Positions 1 through 11,209 of a stretch of 64,000 bases of DNA are shown piece by piece. Source of the DNA: Stromatinia cepivora (Eukaryota > Ascomycota > Leotiomycetes > Helotiales > Sclerotiniaceae); contig RCTD01000027.1 of the NCBI GenBank assembly GCA_014898415.1, forward strand, positions 186,001 to 250,000, written 5' to 3'. A model generated the notes under the pieces. The model searched no databases and was not told the DNA's origin. It was given only the letters and a program-made list of their open reading frames with translations. Numbering within the stretch: the stretch's first letter is position 1; each line of letters starts with the position of its first letter. A program made the position numbers and the translations under genes.

Positions 1-599
1 ATGAATTGCAGAGGTACGCGAACCAAACGTATTGCCAATTCAGGAAAGGACTGAAATATAACAAAAAGAATAACAAAAAGTTTTAAAATATAATACCACA
101 ATTACAATACTGAAATACAAAATTTCGAAGATGAAATTCCGATAAGTTTATATAATCTTCAAAAAACAGATTATATATATTTTTGTTATTATTATTATTA
201 TTATTTATCTCTTTATTTATAATACAAAAAGCATCCTATATTACAACTACTTTATCGATCAATAGCTCCCTACAATTACAAACAAACCAGCAATTCACCG
301 ATTTCTCGAAAACGAAACCCCAAAGAGAAAACTCTATTACAATTATTGAAAGGATATTACTAATAAAACTAGAAATCTCTACAAAGAAACAATTTCATTA
401 TTAAAAGCCAATATACAATCAACAATCTGCCATCGATTGATTAGAAAACTCTATAAAATCTTTACATTTATTAAACTCTAATATATAATCAACAACTTAT
501 TATCATTCCGATATCACTCTTTATTGGATTTAAAAGAAAGAGATTCTTCTAATTAAAAAAGGATAATGAAAAGTTTTATAACTATTTTAGGACTAATTG
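1..599. other. AT-rich DNA at the window edge, no gene seen
   Basis: This stretch is very AT-rich with no convincing open frame; the short frame near 183-404 is low-complexity and has no ATG. It lies directly upstream of the readable Ty3/gypsy pol remnant, so it is probably the more decayed upstream part of the same element (inference). Confidence 0.4.
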
Positions 600-1790
600 A
601 TTCTTTGCCATTTGTGACTCTGACAAAAAGTATTTATCAACACTCCAATCTTGATTCACTTCCAACCCACAAGATTAGTTATAATCGAAACAGATTTATC
701 CGATTATACTTTAGAAAATATTCTATTCCAAAAAAGAAAAGATAATAAATAACACCTTATCGCATTTCATTTCCATAAACTATAACCAGCCGAAATGAAT
801 TACGAAATATATACCAAAGAATTATTCAGTATTGTTGATTATCTTCAAAAATGGCGTCAGTATTTGGAAGAAGCTGAATATAAAATCGAAATCTATTTGG
901 ATTATCAAAATTTAATCTACTTTATTACTATCAAAGTATTGAACAGATGATAAACAAGATAAACTGAAATTCTGTCTATCTATTAATTCATTATCAATTA
1001 TAAACCAGGAAAGCTAAATGAAAAAGTAGATATACTTTCATATTTATTTTAATACTGCTTTAAAAAAAAGAGAAATGAAGATCAATTGATTATAATAATC
1101 TTACAACCAAAATACTTTTCTTATTTTACAGGACCAGTAATCCTCGTTTTATTAATACAATTATATAATATCCCGATATCAAATTGGATTCTAAACTTTA
1201 TCAGAAATATTAAAGAAATAATCAAAAAGGATAACGATTATTAATACTAAATACAATCTCCCGGTAAAAATGTTATTTTACAAAATAGACTTTTATATCG
1301 AAAGAATCGTTTATAAGTATCTAACGAACTTCGAAAAAATATATTAGAATCCGAGTATAATATAAGAATCATTAGATATATAAAAATGAACAAAACTATG
1401 AAACTTATCATATATAATTTTTGGTAGCTTAAACTGGAAGAAACGATTCGATAATATATTACAGGCTATCTTGAATATCAACAAAACAAAAACCTTCGTT
1501 ATACAATCTATAGTAAATTACAATTTATTGAATTATATTACAAACCCTAACATATAGTCATTATAGATTTCATTACAAATCTATCAATATTTAATAATTA
1601 TAGCAATATCTAGATTATAATAGATCCATTCATGAAGATAGTACATTTCATAGTATTCAAGATTGAGGGCAAGAAAACGAAGGACTTTATTTATATCTTT
1701 ATACAAATTTACTAGAGATTATATAAAGTACTCATAAATATCATATCAGATCGAGATTCCTGATTCATTGCAGACTGTTATGATGATATT
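600..1790 (+). pseudogene. decayed Ty3/gypsy retrotransposon pol (RT end, RNase H, integrase)
   Basis: Forward-strand frames, read through many stops, give the order expected of Ty3/gypsy pol. About 643-780 reads IHFQPTRLVIIETDLSDY, the C-terminal end of reverse transcriptase. About 787-950 reads PAEMNYEIYTKELFSIVDY and KWRQYLEEAEYKIEIY, typical of the RNase H domain. About 1270-1520 resembles the integrase zinc-binding region (LEYQQNK, where the family has a Cys-containing ECQQNK). About 1560-1780 resembles the integrase core (KKTKDFI and SDRDS). Stops sit at many Trp and Gln positions, as C-to-T/G-to-A decay would produce. No intact frame remains and neither LTR of this element was identified. 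The family assignment is from motif memory, without a search. Confidence 0.75.
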
Positions 1791-2096
1791 CAGTTATGAC
1801 AAAAAACCGCATCACATGATTAAACAAAGGGTTATATAATCCTATTCGTCCTATTAATTTAAATTGAAAGAAACAATAGGAAAACCTCCCACCGATCCCA
1901 TTAATTTATATCAAAAGGAATAATAGGATATATAATATAAAGATCTATATAATCAAGATAGATTTCCTTTATATAGAATTTCATACTCAAAATCAATCAT
2001 TTAGTATACTTTATTATTAATTACAAATAATATATCATTATTGTTATTATTTAAATCCCTATTTGATATCTAATTATAAACCATTTTGTGAGAATC
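1791..2096. other. AT-rich stretch between gypsy remnant and solo LTR
   Basis: No open frame or repeat boundary could be recognised here. It is probably the tail of the gypsy element or an older repeat that has decayed beyond reading. Confidence 0.35.
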
Positions 2097-2277
2097 ACAG
2101 CAAAGAATCGGTTAATTTCGAATAACAATAGGTTTGGGTTTAGAATCAAGACTTTTCATTACTTTCCTTCTAATGATATTGAAGAATTCCCCTCTATATA
2201 GGTGAAAACTCTTCAAACTAGCGTACAATTCGGCCCGCTTTCGGCTAGCCCTAGTTTCGTAGTTGAGGTTCGTAACA
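2097..2277 (-). repeat. solo LTR of the TGTTACGAACC family, reverse orientation
   Basis: Read on the minus strand it begins TGTTACGAACCTCAAC and ends GATTCTCACA. These are the same ends and body as the LTRs at 16245-16436, 18502, 58602, 60626 and 60893. It is about 181 bp against 192 bp for the best copy. The flanking 5-mers (CATTT and GTTAT) do not match, so no target duplication is visible. It is one of the better preserved copies. Confidence 0.8.
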
Positions 2278-2286
2278 GTTATACTA

Positions 2287-2312
2287 TTAACTTAGTTGCG
2301 TTGAAAATAGGA
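2287..2312 (+). repeat. 26-bp exact direct repeat, copy 1 (copy 2 at 5425-5450)
   Basis: The sequence starting TTAACTTAGTTGCGTTG is identical in both copies, 3138 bp apart. Copy 1 begins 10 bp after the solo LTR. Exact conservation inside otherwise decayed AT-rich DNA suggests a recent duplication or a shared element boundary. Confidence 0.7.
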
Positions 2313-3673
2313 TAATTTACAATATTTATACGCATTGCTAGCAAAGGGTCTAAGATTATTTTTAATAATGATGAAATCCTTATATGACTAAAAATAAAAA
2401 CATACAATTTGTATATTTAATTGATAGAAAAGCAACCTTCAGCATTCGTGAAACCGGTTTTATGAAACCACAAGCATAAGCTACAAATAATCCAGAACAT
2501 TCAACTATAAATAAATATATAAAGTTTGACGCACCGTACTAAAATATCTGAACTTAAAAAGGGAAAAGGGCTTCGAAAGAGGTTATCAAATAAAAGTCCT
2601 ATCTAATTTAGTTCATTCTTTAGACGCTGCTACTTTAACTTTAATCAGATACCTCTTTATTTTAGAAAAAAAAAGATACATAAATTTAAACGCGTACATC
2701 AAAACATAATGTCGACAAAGCCAAATTATTTCCTTCTTTAATTTCTAATTCTACTGAAATACTTCCAAATACAATCTCCTTAATCTTAAATAACAAACTT
2801 TTCTCCATATTTTCTAAAATCTTTGTTAACTTTTAATAATTCTTCTAATTTAGAGTCAGTAACTAATAAATTTTGATTCAATAATATTTTATTGATAATT
2901 AATATTATATTCTTCTAAAAACTTATCTAGATTTTTTATAGAATCTTTTCTATTTATTACAAATCTAGGGATAAATATTAAAAAAAAAATTTCATATTTT
3001 TTTAATATTTAGTAACTCATTTATTAAACCCTTTAACGAAAATATCTAATGTCTCTTGTCTTTTTGGTAAAACAAGATTACCATTAAATAAACTAATGAA
3101 TTCTAAAGATTTAGCATTATTGGTTTTGGTTCAACAGTTTTTTAATGGTTAGTATTTAAATTAATTTCCGGTTGGCTATTGTTTTTAGTGTAAAATCTAT
3201 GTAAGCGTATATAAATCACCAAAATCTAAATTAAACACTTTTATTTAATCTTTTTGTTCCCGAGTTCTAGATAATAGATTTATAATAGAAAAAATTTTAT
3301 ATGCTTAATTTATTTTAAGTCTTTTTAACTTCAGATATAACCTGTTTTCAACTCTTGAACATTATTAAAAAACATCACAAAACCTTGGTTTTTATACTTA
3401 TTATGTATAAAATTACTGCCAGGAAAAGTCAATTTTAGAATAGACCTATTTAATAAGTGGGTTTTTAGAAAAGTATTTATATACATCAGATACTTTTTCA
3501 TTTAAACAATTCTTTATGATTCAGCTTTAAAAGTTGCGAGTTAAATTTACAAGTTCAATATATTCTAAAATTAAAAGAGAAAAATTAGAATAATCGTATT
3601 TATAAAAAAAAAAAACTTTTTTTTTAGATTAACATATTTTTAACAGAGCATAAGGAAAAATATTTAAGAGTAA

Positions 3674-3694
3674 TAGATGTAAAATGTCTAAAAT
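3674..3694 (+). repeat. 21-bp direct repeat, copy 1 (copy 2 at 6754-6774)
   Basis: The sequence starting TAGATGTAAAATGTC is repeated 3080 bp downstream, and the following about 45 bp (a GCTAATA motif, then a TTACC motif) are also similar. Reverse-strand reading gives FRHFTS in both copies. This supports a larger duplicated segment. Confidence 0.65.
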
Positions 3695-6600
3695 CGGAAT
3701 AAATAGTAAAAAAAGGGATTTTGCTAATACTTTACCCCTTTTCTCCGATTTGTAACCATTTCTTATGACTAAATAAGAGGCCATAAAAAGGTTACTTTCT
3801 GGATCTTTTTAGAATTATTAAATTCTAAAATTCATCCTTATTGAATGGTAGGTTATAATTAAATTTGCCAACGATATTTAATTATTCGTTATTTAATACG
3901 AATAAACAAATTTGTCTTCATAATACTTAAACAGTAAAAAAAAATAACTTTATTTTACCAGCAGAGAGAAATAAATGCCTTCTTTGGGACCCCATTTCGT
4001 CGGAGAGAGTAGTGTCACTTTTTGTCACGTTTGAACATGTATCGTTAATTCTAAATCCTTGGTTTATAAGATCGTTACTCCAGAAAGATGGGGAAAAAGC
4101 TTTTAAATTAATTGTATTTAAATTAGATGCGCGGCAGGAAACTTTTTTTTTTATAAATAGTTTAATTACTAGATTTTAATATACATTATGTTACTTTAGA
4201 AAAACATTTAGAAAAAGGTACACTGACCAAATTCATTACAATAAAAACCTAATGTATAACAATTACTTGAAAAACCTCTTTTAGAGATATAATGCAAATA
4301 TATAATGATGTACAATTATTTATTGACAACAGTAATTGTACATTAAAATATTATGAAAGGACGATAATAAAATGGATGGTATTTATTATCAATATAAGCA
4401 AACGACTAATCGGAACAACTTACTAATCTAAAACTCTTTTCTTCATAATAATCATAATGTTCAACAGAAGGTAATCGGCTAATTTCTGGGTAAATTACCA
4501 TTATAAAAAAAAAGAAAAAAATTTAGTTCTAGTAGTACCTAATCTATATGCAACTTTATAAGTAGAAGGGTAAGTTTTTCTTTCATTGGTATCTTTGTCA
4601 AATACTTCTATGACTTTATCCTAAATCTGTAGCTTGCTAGCTTTAATGTTACAAAAAGATAGAGTTAAGTTTAATAAAAATAAAGCCGTGAATAGTTTAA
4701 GTAAATCTGTGATATTAATGGATGTTGAAAGTAAAGAAGAAATTCTTTTTTATTTAAATTTTCTGTGCTTTATTTTTTTCTTTTTTTTTATTAAATAATT
4801 TAATTATTGATGTTAACATATTTATTAGTACTTACCGCCAAAAACGATACACATCATTTTTTAAATTCAATATACACACTTTTTTTATATTCACTCCACA
4901 CTTTTAACAAGATTAAGTTCGGGGTAGCGCTTACCAATATATTTCCCGCGCCACCGAAGAAAGCCTTCACTTCTTCTAACAATGGTAAAAAATGCTAAAA
5001 AGATAAGAATTTTAATCTATTTATTCTCCTGTTTAAACCAGGTTTCAGGTTTAATGAAACTATTTTGATTTTCTAAAATTAGTAACATATTTATTATTAA
5101 ATTCTTTATAAAACAAAAAAAAATGATAGGTAAATTTACTAAAGATGCTTATGCTTTAAGGGTAAAGTTATTATAGCTAAATACATTATTTATATTCTAT
5201 TGCGATACTTCCTCTTCGTTTTCCCCCTATCCTAGGGGAAAAGTCTAAAGATTTCGAGGGAAGTTCCTTTATTATATAAACTAAAAGAATTTTTCGGAGT
5301 TTTTCAATAGTATAGCGTTTGTAAGTATCTGTCTATTAGCTGATTTTAGAAGGATTTTAATATGATTATTTTAAGGGATGGATTGCTTTTAATTAATTCG
5401 TAAGCTGTTACAAGATTTTTGTAGTTAACTTAGTTGCGTTGAAAATAGGAGAAATATAATTAGGATCAACTTCCTTATTTAAAAATTTTATCAAAAATAA
5501 AATTCAATTATACCATATTGTTAAAGTTACAACTAAAAATAATAGATAGTATAAAAAATGGACAGACAGAAAAAAGGATAGTTAAACGACAATGGCGTTT
5601 GAAAGATTACCGCTTCTGGGAGCTTTATCTGCATCTTCAATTGTATTTAGTGCTGCGTAGTAATATAATTATAAATATTGAGTCGTTACGGGGAGCGTTT
5701 AAATAAAAAAGTAAGATAAACAGTTTGAGATTGAAAACTTTATTTTTGAGGAAGTACTTTGTTCAACTGCAGTATCATAAATACATTCGAGCGTTTTGCT
5801 ATCGCAAACGATCTTTTAATTACTAAACAATTTTTTTTAGATACTTTCGGTCTTTCAATAAATATTTTTAAAGAACAAAGAGGTAAATACTAACTCAAAG
5901 GTTTCTCTGTTCTTATAAAGATTTCCACAGCCAAAATAATTTATTAAGCTTTTAAGTAAAGCCTGTAGGTAAACCTAGATTATCTAATGATAAAGATTTA
6001 GATAATTATTTCGGAGTTGTTTTTGAGATTTCTATTTTTATCCAAAACTTGAATTTTATAGGAAACTACTTAATAAATGTTGGATTTTTATAATTACTAG
6101 GATTAATTGCGCACATATTTGGGTTGTATATAGCACGACATTGTTGAAATGCTAAATATTAGTATAAAAAGTATCATTTAGATATCTCTTGTTTAGATAA
6201 AACAGTAGAACTAAATATTCATTTATTCTTAAATAACCGAGATTTGAATACGGTATGAGAAAAAATATCTATTAATGCTTGAACCGCGAAATTTTAACTC
6301 GAAATACCTTTTACGTCTTAAATAATGAGTATATTTATAAACTTTAAAAAGAACAAAAATGAATGGATTATTATAAACCTAGATACAATTCTAGTTTCAA
6401 GGACTAAATCATGTGTTTATAGGTTTAAATTATTTATAACCGGATAAACCATGTTCGTTAATAATTTTTATGACATCTTCTGTTTTTTGAACCTAGTAAA
6501 TTATAAGGATATAGAGCTATTAGTTAATAACATAGAAGAGATTATGCGTAACAAAATTTTCTTTATTAGAATCATAATTACGTAGGGCTTATGGTAATTC

Positions 6601-7029
6601 AATAAATCCCCAGGTTTAATATCAAGAAAAGAAAGCTGTAATTCGTCGGGTAAACCTCTATTTTTAAAGTTTCCGATAGAAGATTGAAAAAGGATTATGG
6701 ATTTAAAAGCTGGTTTATTATTGTTTAAAGCTTAATTTAAATATAAACCGAATTAGATGTAAAATGTCTAAAATAGGCTTTTTTAAAAAGTAAACAAAAT
6801 GCTAATATGCCTATTACCAAAGCTTTACTTCGGGGTTTACATACTTTTGTTCTAATGTCAACTCAGAGATTGAGGATAAAATTGTTCCATTCTTCGTAAA
6901 ATATCCTAAAGAATCTGAATAAAATCAAGACTGGACTTAAAAGCTACTGAGGTGAAAACGGTCAAGACGTTCCGTATCAACCCAGATCCAAACAACGTTG
7001 ACGTCGCTTCAGACGAAGATCTGGCCAGC

Positions 7030-7563
7030 ATGTTGAACGAGTTTTGGTGGGCGGTTATGCAAAGATCCCCCAAATTCTGCGGAAGTAACGGCCCAGACTT
7101 TCAAACTTTTGCAGCGCTTGTTAATCCTGAGTCGGAGTGCTTTATGATGGGAGTGAGCTCTGGTGCGACTTATCACTTCAAGGTTACGCCCTCTCCGAAT
7201 CTCAATCAGTTTCAACAGCGCCGGGCAGATGAGGCTTTGAATGATTTGCGCAGGGCATTCTGGGTAAAGATAGCTGAAGCTCAGGAAGGCGACCAAATCA
7301 AATGGCAGTATACGACGTATGATACCTCGGAGAAGTCTGACGACGATCTGCTTGCTCTGGGATTTTTGGGTGAAGCTGTCTTGGAGATTCGACGAGCTTT
7401 TCAGAGGGGAGAAATCTACTGCAAGGTGACGGATGATCAGGGGAATGTTCTTCAAGGAATCGCCCCCCCTCAACTTGGACCTGCGGTCAGACAGCGAGTT
7501 TTTAGTGGGAGAAATGTTTTGCAGGAATTGAGGGACTATGGGGTTGCGCTTGATGGTTATTAG
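7030..7563 (+). CDS. unrecognised protein, probably 5'-incomplete
   Basis: The open frame runs from 6919 to the TAG at 7561-7563, but the first ATG is at 7030, giving 177 aa (MLNEFWWAVMQRSPKFCG...). Upstream in-frame codons 6952-7029 (KTVKTFRINPDPNNVDVAS) look equally protein-like, so the true start was probably further upstream or in a lost or undetected exon. There is no signal peptide, transmembrane segment or family motif I recognise. Base composition jumps abruptly from AT-rich repeat to ordinary coding near 6940, about when the frame becomes sensible. This suggests that the repeat block cut off the 5' end. It could also be an expressed gene starting at 7030. Confidence 0.5.
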   Translation: MLNEFWWAVMQRSPKFCGSNGPDFQTFAALVNPESECFMMGVSSGATYHFKVTPSPNLNQFQQRRADEALNDLRRAFWVKIAEAQEGDQIKWQYTTYDTSEKSDDDLLALGFLGEAVLEIRRAFQRGEIYCKVTDDQGNVLQGIAPPQLGPAVRQRVFSGRNVLQELRDYGVALDGY

Positions 7564-8530
7564 CTGCCTTGGTCGTTGTTCGCAGTTCATGATCGATTTT
7601 ATATTTGGAGAGCGTTTTGAGAGAAAAATCACAATTGTTTTTATCGATGTATTTATTTTTATGTTTTCTAAAGGGTTGTGAGAATGCGTTTTTCGTAAAA
7701 GAGGAGGCATTGAGATGGATGGTATTGAGACCATGAATTATGCCGTACATCCTTATAACGTCATAAACATTTGCTTAATATCATTAATCATGTCAGCTAT
7801 TGATTAGGCTAGCAACTCCATTTCGAATGTCCTTCCAAAGGTACTTGAACAGGAAAAAGTAGCATCGTCAATGTCTGATGGTATACAACCTTCCTGACTA
7901 TTTCATTTCCAGGATTGATCAAGTCTGGCACATAGTACTCCGCTTGAAACATATGTAGTGTATGCTTCCTCGATATATAGTTTTATAGCTATGTTAAAAA
8001 TACACCTGTGCGAGCATTGTATTCGAATAGAAGCATAGCCCTAGCTAAGGTACTCTGTATGCATTCTAGAGTAATCTGGGTAACTTGCAAGTCACCGCTG
8101 GGTCGAAAGATACCGGGAGAAGCCTCCGACACAATATTAAATCCGAATTAGAGATTGAATGAGTTACCTCGATGTAGAAAAAGGGCACTTTTAGTTACAT
8201 ACAGTCACCTTTTCATTGACCTCACTAATCGTTGTAGCACTACTATAGCTTATACTGGTATTGGAACGCGTATAGCCGCCCTTTTTAACAGACTGTATGG
8301 GGGGAAGTGGGATCGGGATGGTAGAAAGCACATGCGAGGTGGGTACATCTGATGAGGCTGCAGATAAGACTAAGGTGGAGGTAGAAGGTAAACAAGTTGG
8401 AGTTAGGGATGAGGAACAAGAAATAAAGGAGAATTCATTGAAGGATGAAGTGAGGCTGATAAAGTTGTAGTGCATTAAGATGAGAAGATAAGAAGACGAA
8501 AAGAGCACACACTGACTGGTATTGAATAAA
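7564..8530. other. intergenic, no gene seen
   Basis: Ordinary base composition. Only short unrelated frames on both strands with no domain, and no repeat was noticed. Confidence 0.5.
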
Positions 8531-10120
8531 TTACATTTTGATTAGCTTAGAAGCAGTGCTATAAGCTCCCAAGCTTTTCCGTTTTTGATAAACAGATTTG
8601 TTGTTCTCCTTGCTATCACTACTACCCAGCTTGCTAAACTCTGTTAACACACAAGTAACGCAGACTCCTTTCTGATCATAATACTCGTCTTTGTTACATC
8701 TACCATCTAGAGCAGTAACGCGAGCAACATCACCTAGCCTTATAAAATGCACCAACAACACCGGACCTATCTCGATATCATAATGGATTCCATTAGCCCA
8801 TCGAATCAGTTTTGCTATATCTGAAATGAGCCACGAATTTGTTTCCTTCCATAATCCGAGAGTGTTATCGGGGTCGGAATCGAGCGGGTCGTAGAAAAAC
8901 AGTGCAGAGCACCAGAATAAAGTAGCATTAAATAAACCAGTATCTGATTTACGAACACAATTGCCCAGAATTGACAGCTTGGTAGTTAAACGCTTGTGTT
9001 CGTAAACATTTGGGTTTATTCGCATCGTTGTTTGTATCCATTTCAACAATCTCGAGTTAAGAGCTTGTGATATCTTGGAATCATGATCGAGTTGCTGATT
9101 TAATCCCCGAGAGTCCAAGTTAGCAAGCTGTTCCTTGGCGAGCTGTTCCTTGGCGAGCTGTTCCTCGTCCGAATCCACATCGAAGTTCATTTCGATAGAT
9201 CTCGGGTCGTTTTCGATGTCATCCAAATTCACTTGAATATCCAGCAGTTCTTCACAGTCATGAGAGACAATGTCATGCACCATTGTCGAGTTATGAGGAA
9301 GAGTTTGAGGTAGTGTTTCTGCAGTTGTTGTTCCGATAATATTGACCGATGATGTTTCCTGTTCGAAGATTGGTAGTGACCGGGAGGCCTGCACTTCCGG
9401 GAGCAAATGAGGATTCTTGGTGTATGGTGGTAGTAGTGATATTGGACCAAGTCTACTCCATTCCACTAATTCAGGCGTTTGTCCAATGTATATTTCCTTC
9501 ATATTGGTTTTGTGTATGTTGGTAGGGGTATTGCTTAAGCGATTACGAACTTCTTCCAGACCCACCAATGCATAATCATTTGGCTTGATATATACAGTGA
9601 AGGTTTTTGTATCAGATAGAGATTCAAACCCACAGATCAATTCTTTTGAGATATGATTTCGAGGTTTAATAGTTGTAGTATTCTTCCTCTTTGTAATAAT
9701 AAACCCCTTTGCAATTAAATCGAATTGTAAACCAATAACATGCATTGAATCGCTGATTTCGGCATCGTGAATAGCAGAAGCATCGAGGTGAGATAAATTT
9801 CCGATATTTGATATCAAACGAGGCTTAGTAGTATCTGAGAAGTTGGTATGAGGAGGAAGTTGAACAACCAATAAGATCTCTATTTTCTGCTTATTGCTTC
9901 CAAGTATAATAGATACTTCAAGAGAAAAGTGAATATGAAGATGCCCTTCTTTATCATAGTATATAGCTATAAAAAAGTTGAGATTCTGCCCATTACACCT
10001 CAAACGAGAACCTAGTGTACGAGGTGTACCCGATTCATCTTCCCATTTTATAAACACTCTTTCGCGAAGGATAAGCTTAAGTTTGAGTTTCTCAATCAAA
10101 ATCTCGGTTGGATTCGACAT
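8531..10120 (-). CDS. unrecognised 529-aa protein
   Basis: A single uninterrupted minus-strand frame runs from the ATG at 10120 to a stop at 8531, with coding-like composition and no need for introns. I recognise no family. The N-terminal about 220 residues look folded (SNPTEILIEKLKLKLILRER, then mixed beta-rich sequence). A polar linker of about 220-340 follows, with EEQLAKEQLAKEQLAN, a 5-residue repeat (EQLAK) encoded by a small tandem repeat. A C-terminal domain of about 340-510 contains RLLKWIQTTMRINPNVYEHK and a Cys pair separated by two residues (CVTC) near residue 490. There is no signal peptide or membrane segment. The 43-bp minisatellite begins only 174 bp upstream of the start codon. 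Its neighbours are unrelated. It could be a lineage-specific gene; function unknown. Confidence 0.7.
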   Translation of the reverse strand: MSNPTEILIEKLKLKLILRERVFIKWEDESGTPRTLGSRLRCNGQNLNFFIAIYYDKEGHLHIHFSLEVSIILGSNKQKIEILLVVQLPPHTNFSDTTKPRLISNIGNLSHLDASAIHDAEISDSMHVIGLQFDLIAKGFIITKRKNTTTIKPRNHISKELICGFESLSDTKTFTVYIKPNDYALVGLEEVRNRLSNTPTNIHKTNMKEIYIGQTPELVEWSRLGPISLLPPYTKNPHLLPEVQASRSLPIFEQETSSVNIIGTTTAETLPQTLPHNSTMVHDIVSHDCEELLDIQVNLDDIENDPRSIEMNFDVDSDEEQLAKEQLAKEQLANLDSRGLNQQLDHDSKISQALNSRLLKWIQTTMRINPNVYEHKRLTTKLSILGNCVRKSDTGLFNATLFWCSALFFYDPLDSDPDNTLGLWKETNSWLISDIAKLIRWANGIHYDIEIGPVLLVHFIRLGDVARVTALDGRCNKDEYYDQKGVCVTCVLTEFSKLGSSDSKENNKSVYQKRKSLGAYSTASKLIKM

Positions 10121-10293
10121 AATTTGCTCCTATAACTATAATTAGCGATAAACATAATAAAAAACAATATTAGCCCACACTTTAGGTGTGATTCCCAACC
10201 CACCCAGGCTATAGAGCAGCCTTGACTCTTGAATAAAATGAAGGATAGAAGTGGTTCACAAAACCTGATATATAAGTTGTGTTGGAATTGGAG

Positions 10294-10880
10294 TTCTAAG
10301 CAACAGACGTTGAAAAGACTACCACTAAAAGGGCTGTTCTAAGCAACAGACGTTGAAAAGACTACCACTAAAAGGGCTGTTCTAAGCAACAGACGTTGAA
10401 AAGACTACCACTAAAAGGGCTGTTCTAAGCAACAGACGTTGAAAAGACTACCACTAAAAGGGCTGTTCTAAGCAACAGGCGTTGAAAAGACTACCACTAA
10501 AAGGGCTGTTCTAAGCAACAGGCGTTGAAAAGACTACCACTAAAAGGGCTGTTCTAAGCAACAGACGTTGAAAAGACTACCACTAAAAGGGTTGTTCTAA
10601 GCAACAGGCGTTGAAAAGACTACCACTAAAAGGGCTGTTCTAAGCAACAGGCGTTGAAAAGACTACCACTAAAAGGGCTGTTCTAAGCAACAGACGTTGA
10701 AAAGACTACCACTAAAAGGGCTGTTCTAAGCAACAGGCGTTGAAAAGACTACCACTAAAAGGGCTGTTCTAAGCAACAGACGTTGAAAAGACTACCACTA
10801 AAAGGGCTGTTCTAAGCAACAGGCGTTGAAAAGACTACCACTAAAAGGGCTGTTCTAAGCAACAGGTGCTGAAAAATACA
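10294..10880. repeat. 43-bp minisatellite, 13 full copies plus a partial one
   Basis: Units start TTCTAAGCAACAGRCGTTGA at 10294, 10337, 10380 and every 43 bp to 10810, with a decaying 14th unit at 10853. Copies differ mainly at one site (CAGACG or CAGGCG) and one C/T (GGGCTG or GGGTTG). The A and G variants are interspersed, so the array is young and evolving by conversion or slippage. It sits in the 5' flank of the 529-aa gene. Confidence 0.95.
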
Positions 10881-10998
10881 ACTTTTGTATACAATACACT
10901 ATACGAGAGAGTTTGATTTGTAATGGATATTGTGCGATAGAGATAGAGACGGAGGGGTCGAGGGATGGGGATAGAATGTCAGTGCTGTATGATGGCGT

Positions 10999-11186
10999 TG
11001 TGCGATGGTGATGATGGGTGATGGTGATGTGCGACGGTGATGATGGGTGATGGTGATGTGCGACGGTGATGATGGGTGATGGTGATGTGCGACGGTGATG
11101 ATGGGTGATGGGTGATGGGTGATGTGCGACGGTGATGATGGGTGATGGTGATGTGCGACGGTGATGATGGGTGATGGTAATGGAAG
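10999..11186. repeat. 29-bp G-rich minisatellite
   Basis: GTGCGACGGTGATGATGGG starts at 11029, 11058, 11087, 11124 and 11153. That is five units of 29 bp, with one enlarged by 8 bp through extra GATGGGT repeats. There is strong strand asymmetry (G/T on the plus strand). Frames through it give His-rich low-complexity peptide only and are not genes. Confidence 0.9.
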
Positions 11187-11209
11187 TGAAGTAAAAATAG
11201 AGACAACGA

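Larger units (their letters stand above)
2278..6930. other. AT-rich block of unclear origin with internal direct repeats
   Basis: This 4.6 kb block lacks LTR or TIR ends and has no intact gene. A 26-bp word beginning TTAACTTAGTTGCGTTG occurs at 2287-2312 and again at 5425-5450. A second word beginning TAGATGTAAAATGTC occurs at 3674-3694 and 6754-6774. The spacing of 3.1 kb in both pairs suggests two diverged direct copies, about 2287-3800 and 5425-6830. Coding-like scraps can be read, for example plus-strand NDKDLDNYFGVVFEIS near 5985. This vaguely recalls family B DNA polymerases of fungal mitochondrial plasmids, but the resemblance is weak and other scraps read on the opposite strand. Confidence 0.4.

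Noticed and set aside
7009..7734. 241-aa minus-strand frame opposite the 203-codon frame
   Set aside because: Antisense shadow; composition and residue usage fit the plus-strand frame, and the minus frame is unusually rich in Ser, Ile and Arg.
10294..10880. Possible CRISPR array
   Set aside because: Units are head-to-tail without spacers, in a eukaryotic genome; it is a minisatellite.
10979..11206. His/Ser/Pro-rich 75-aa minus-strand frame
   Set aside because: Product of the 29-bp minisatellite.
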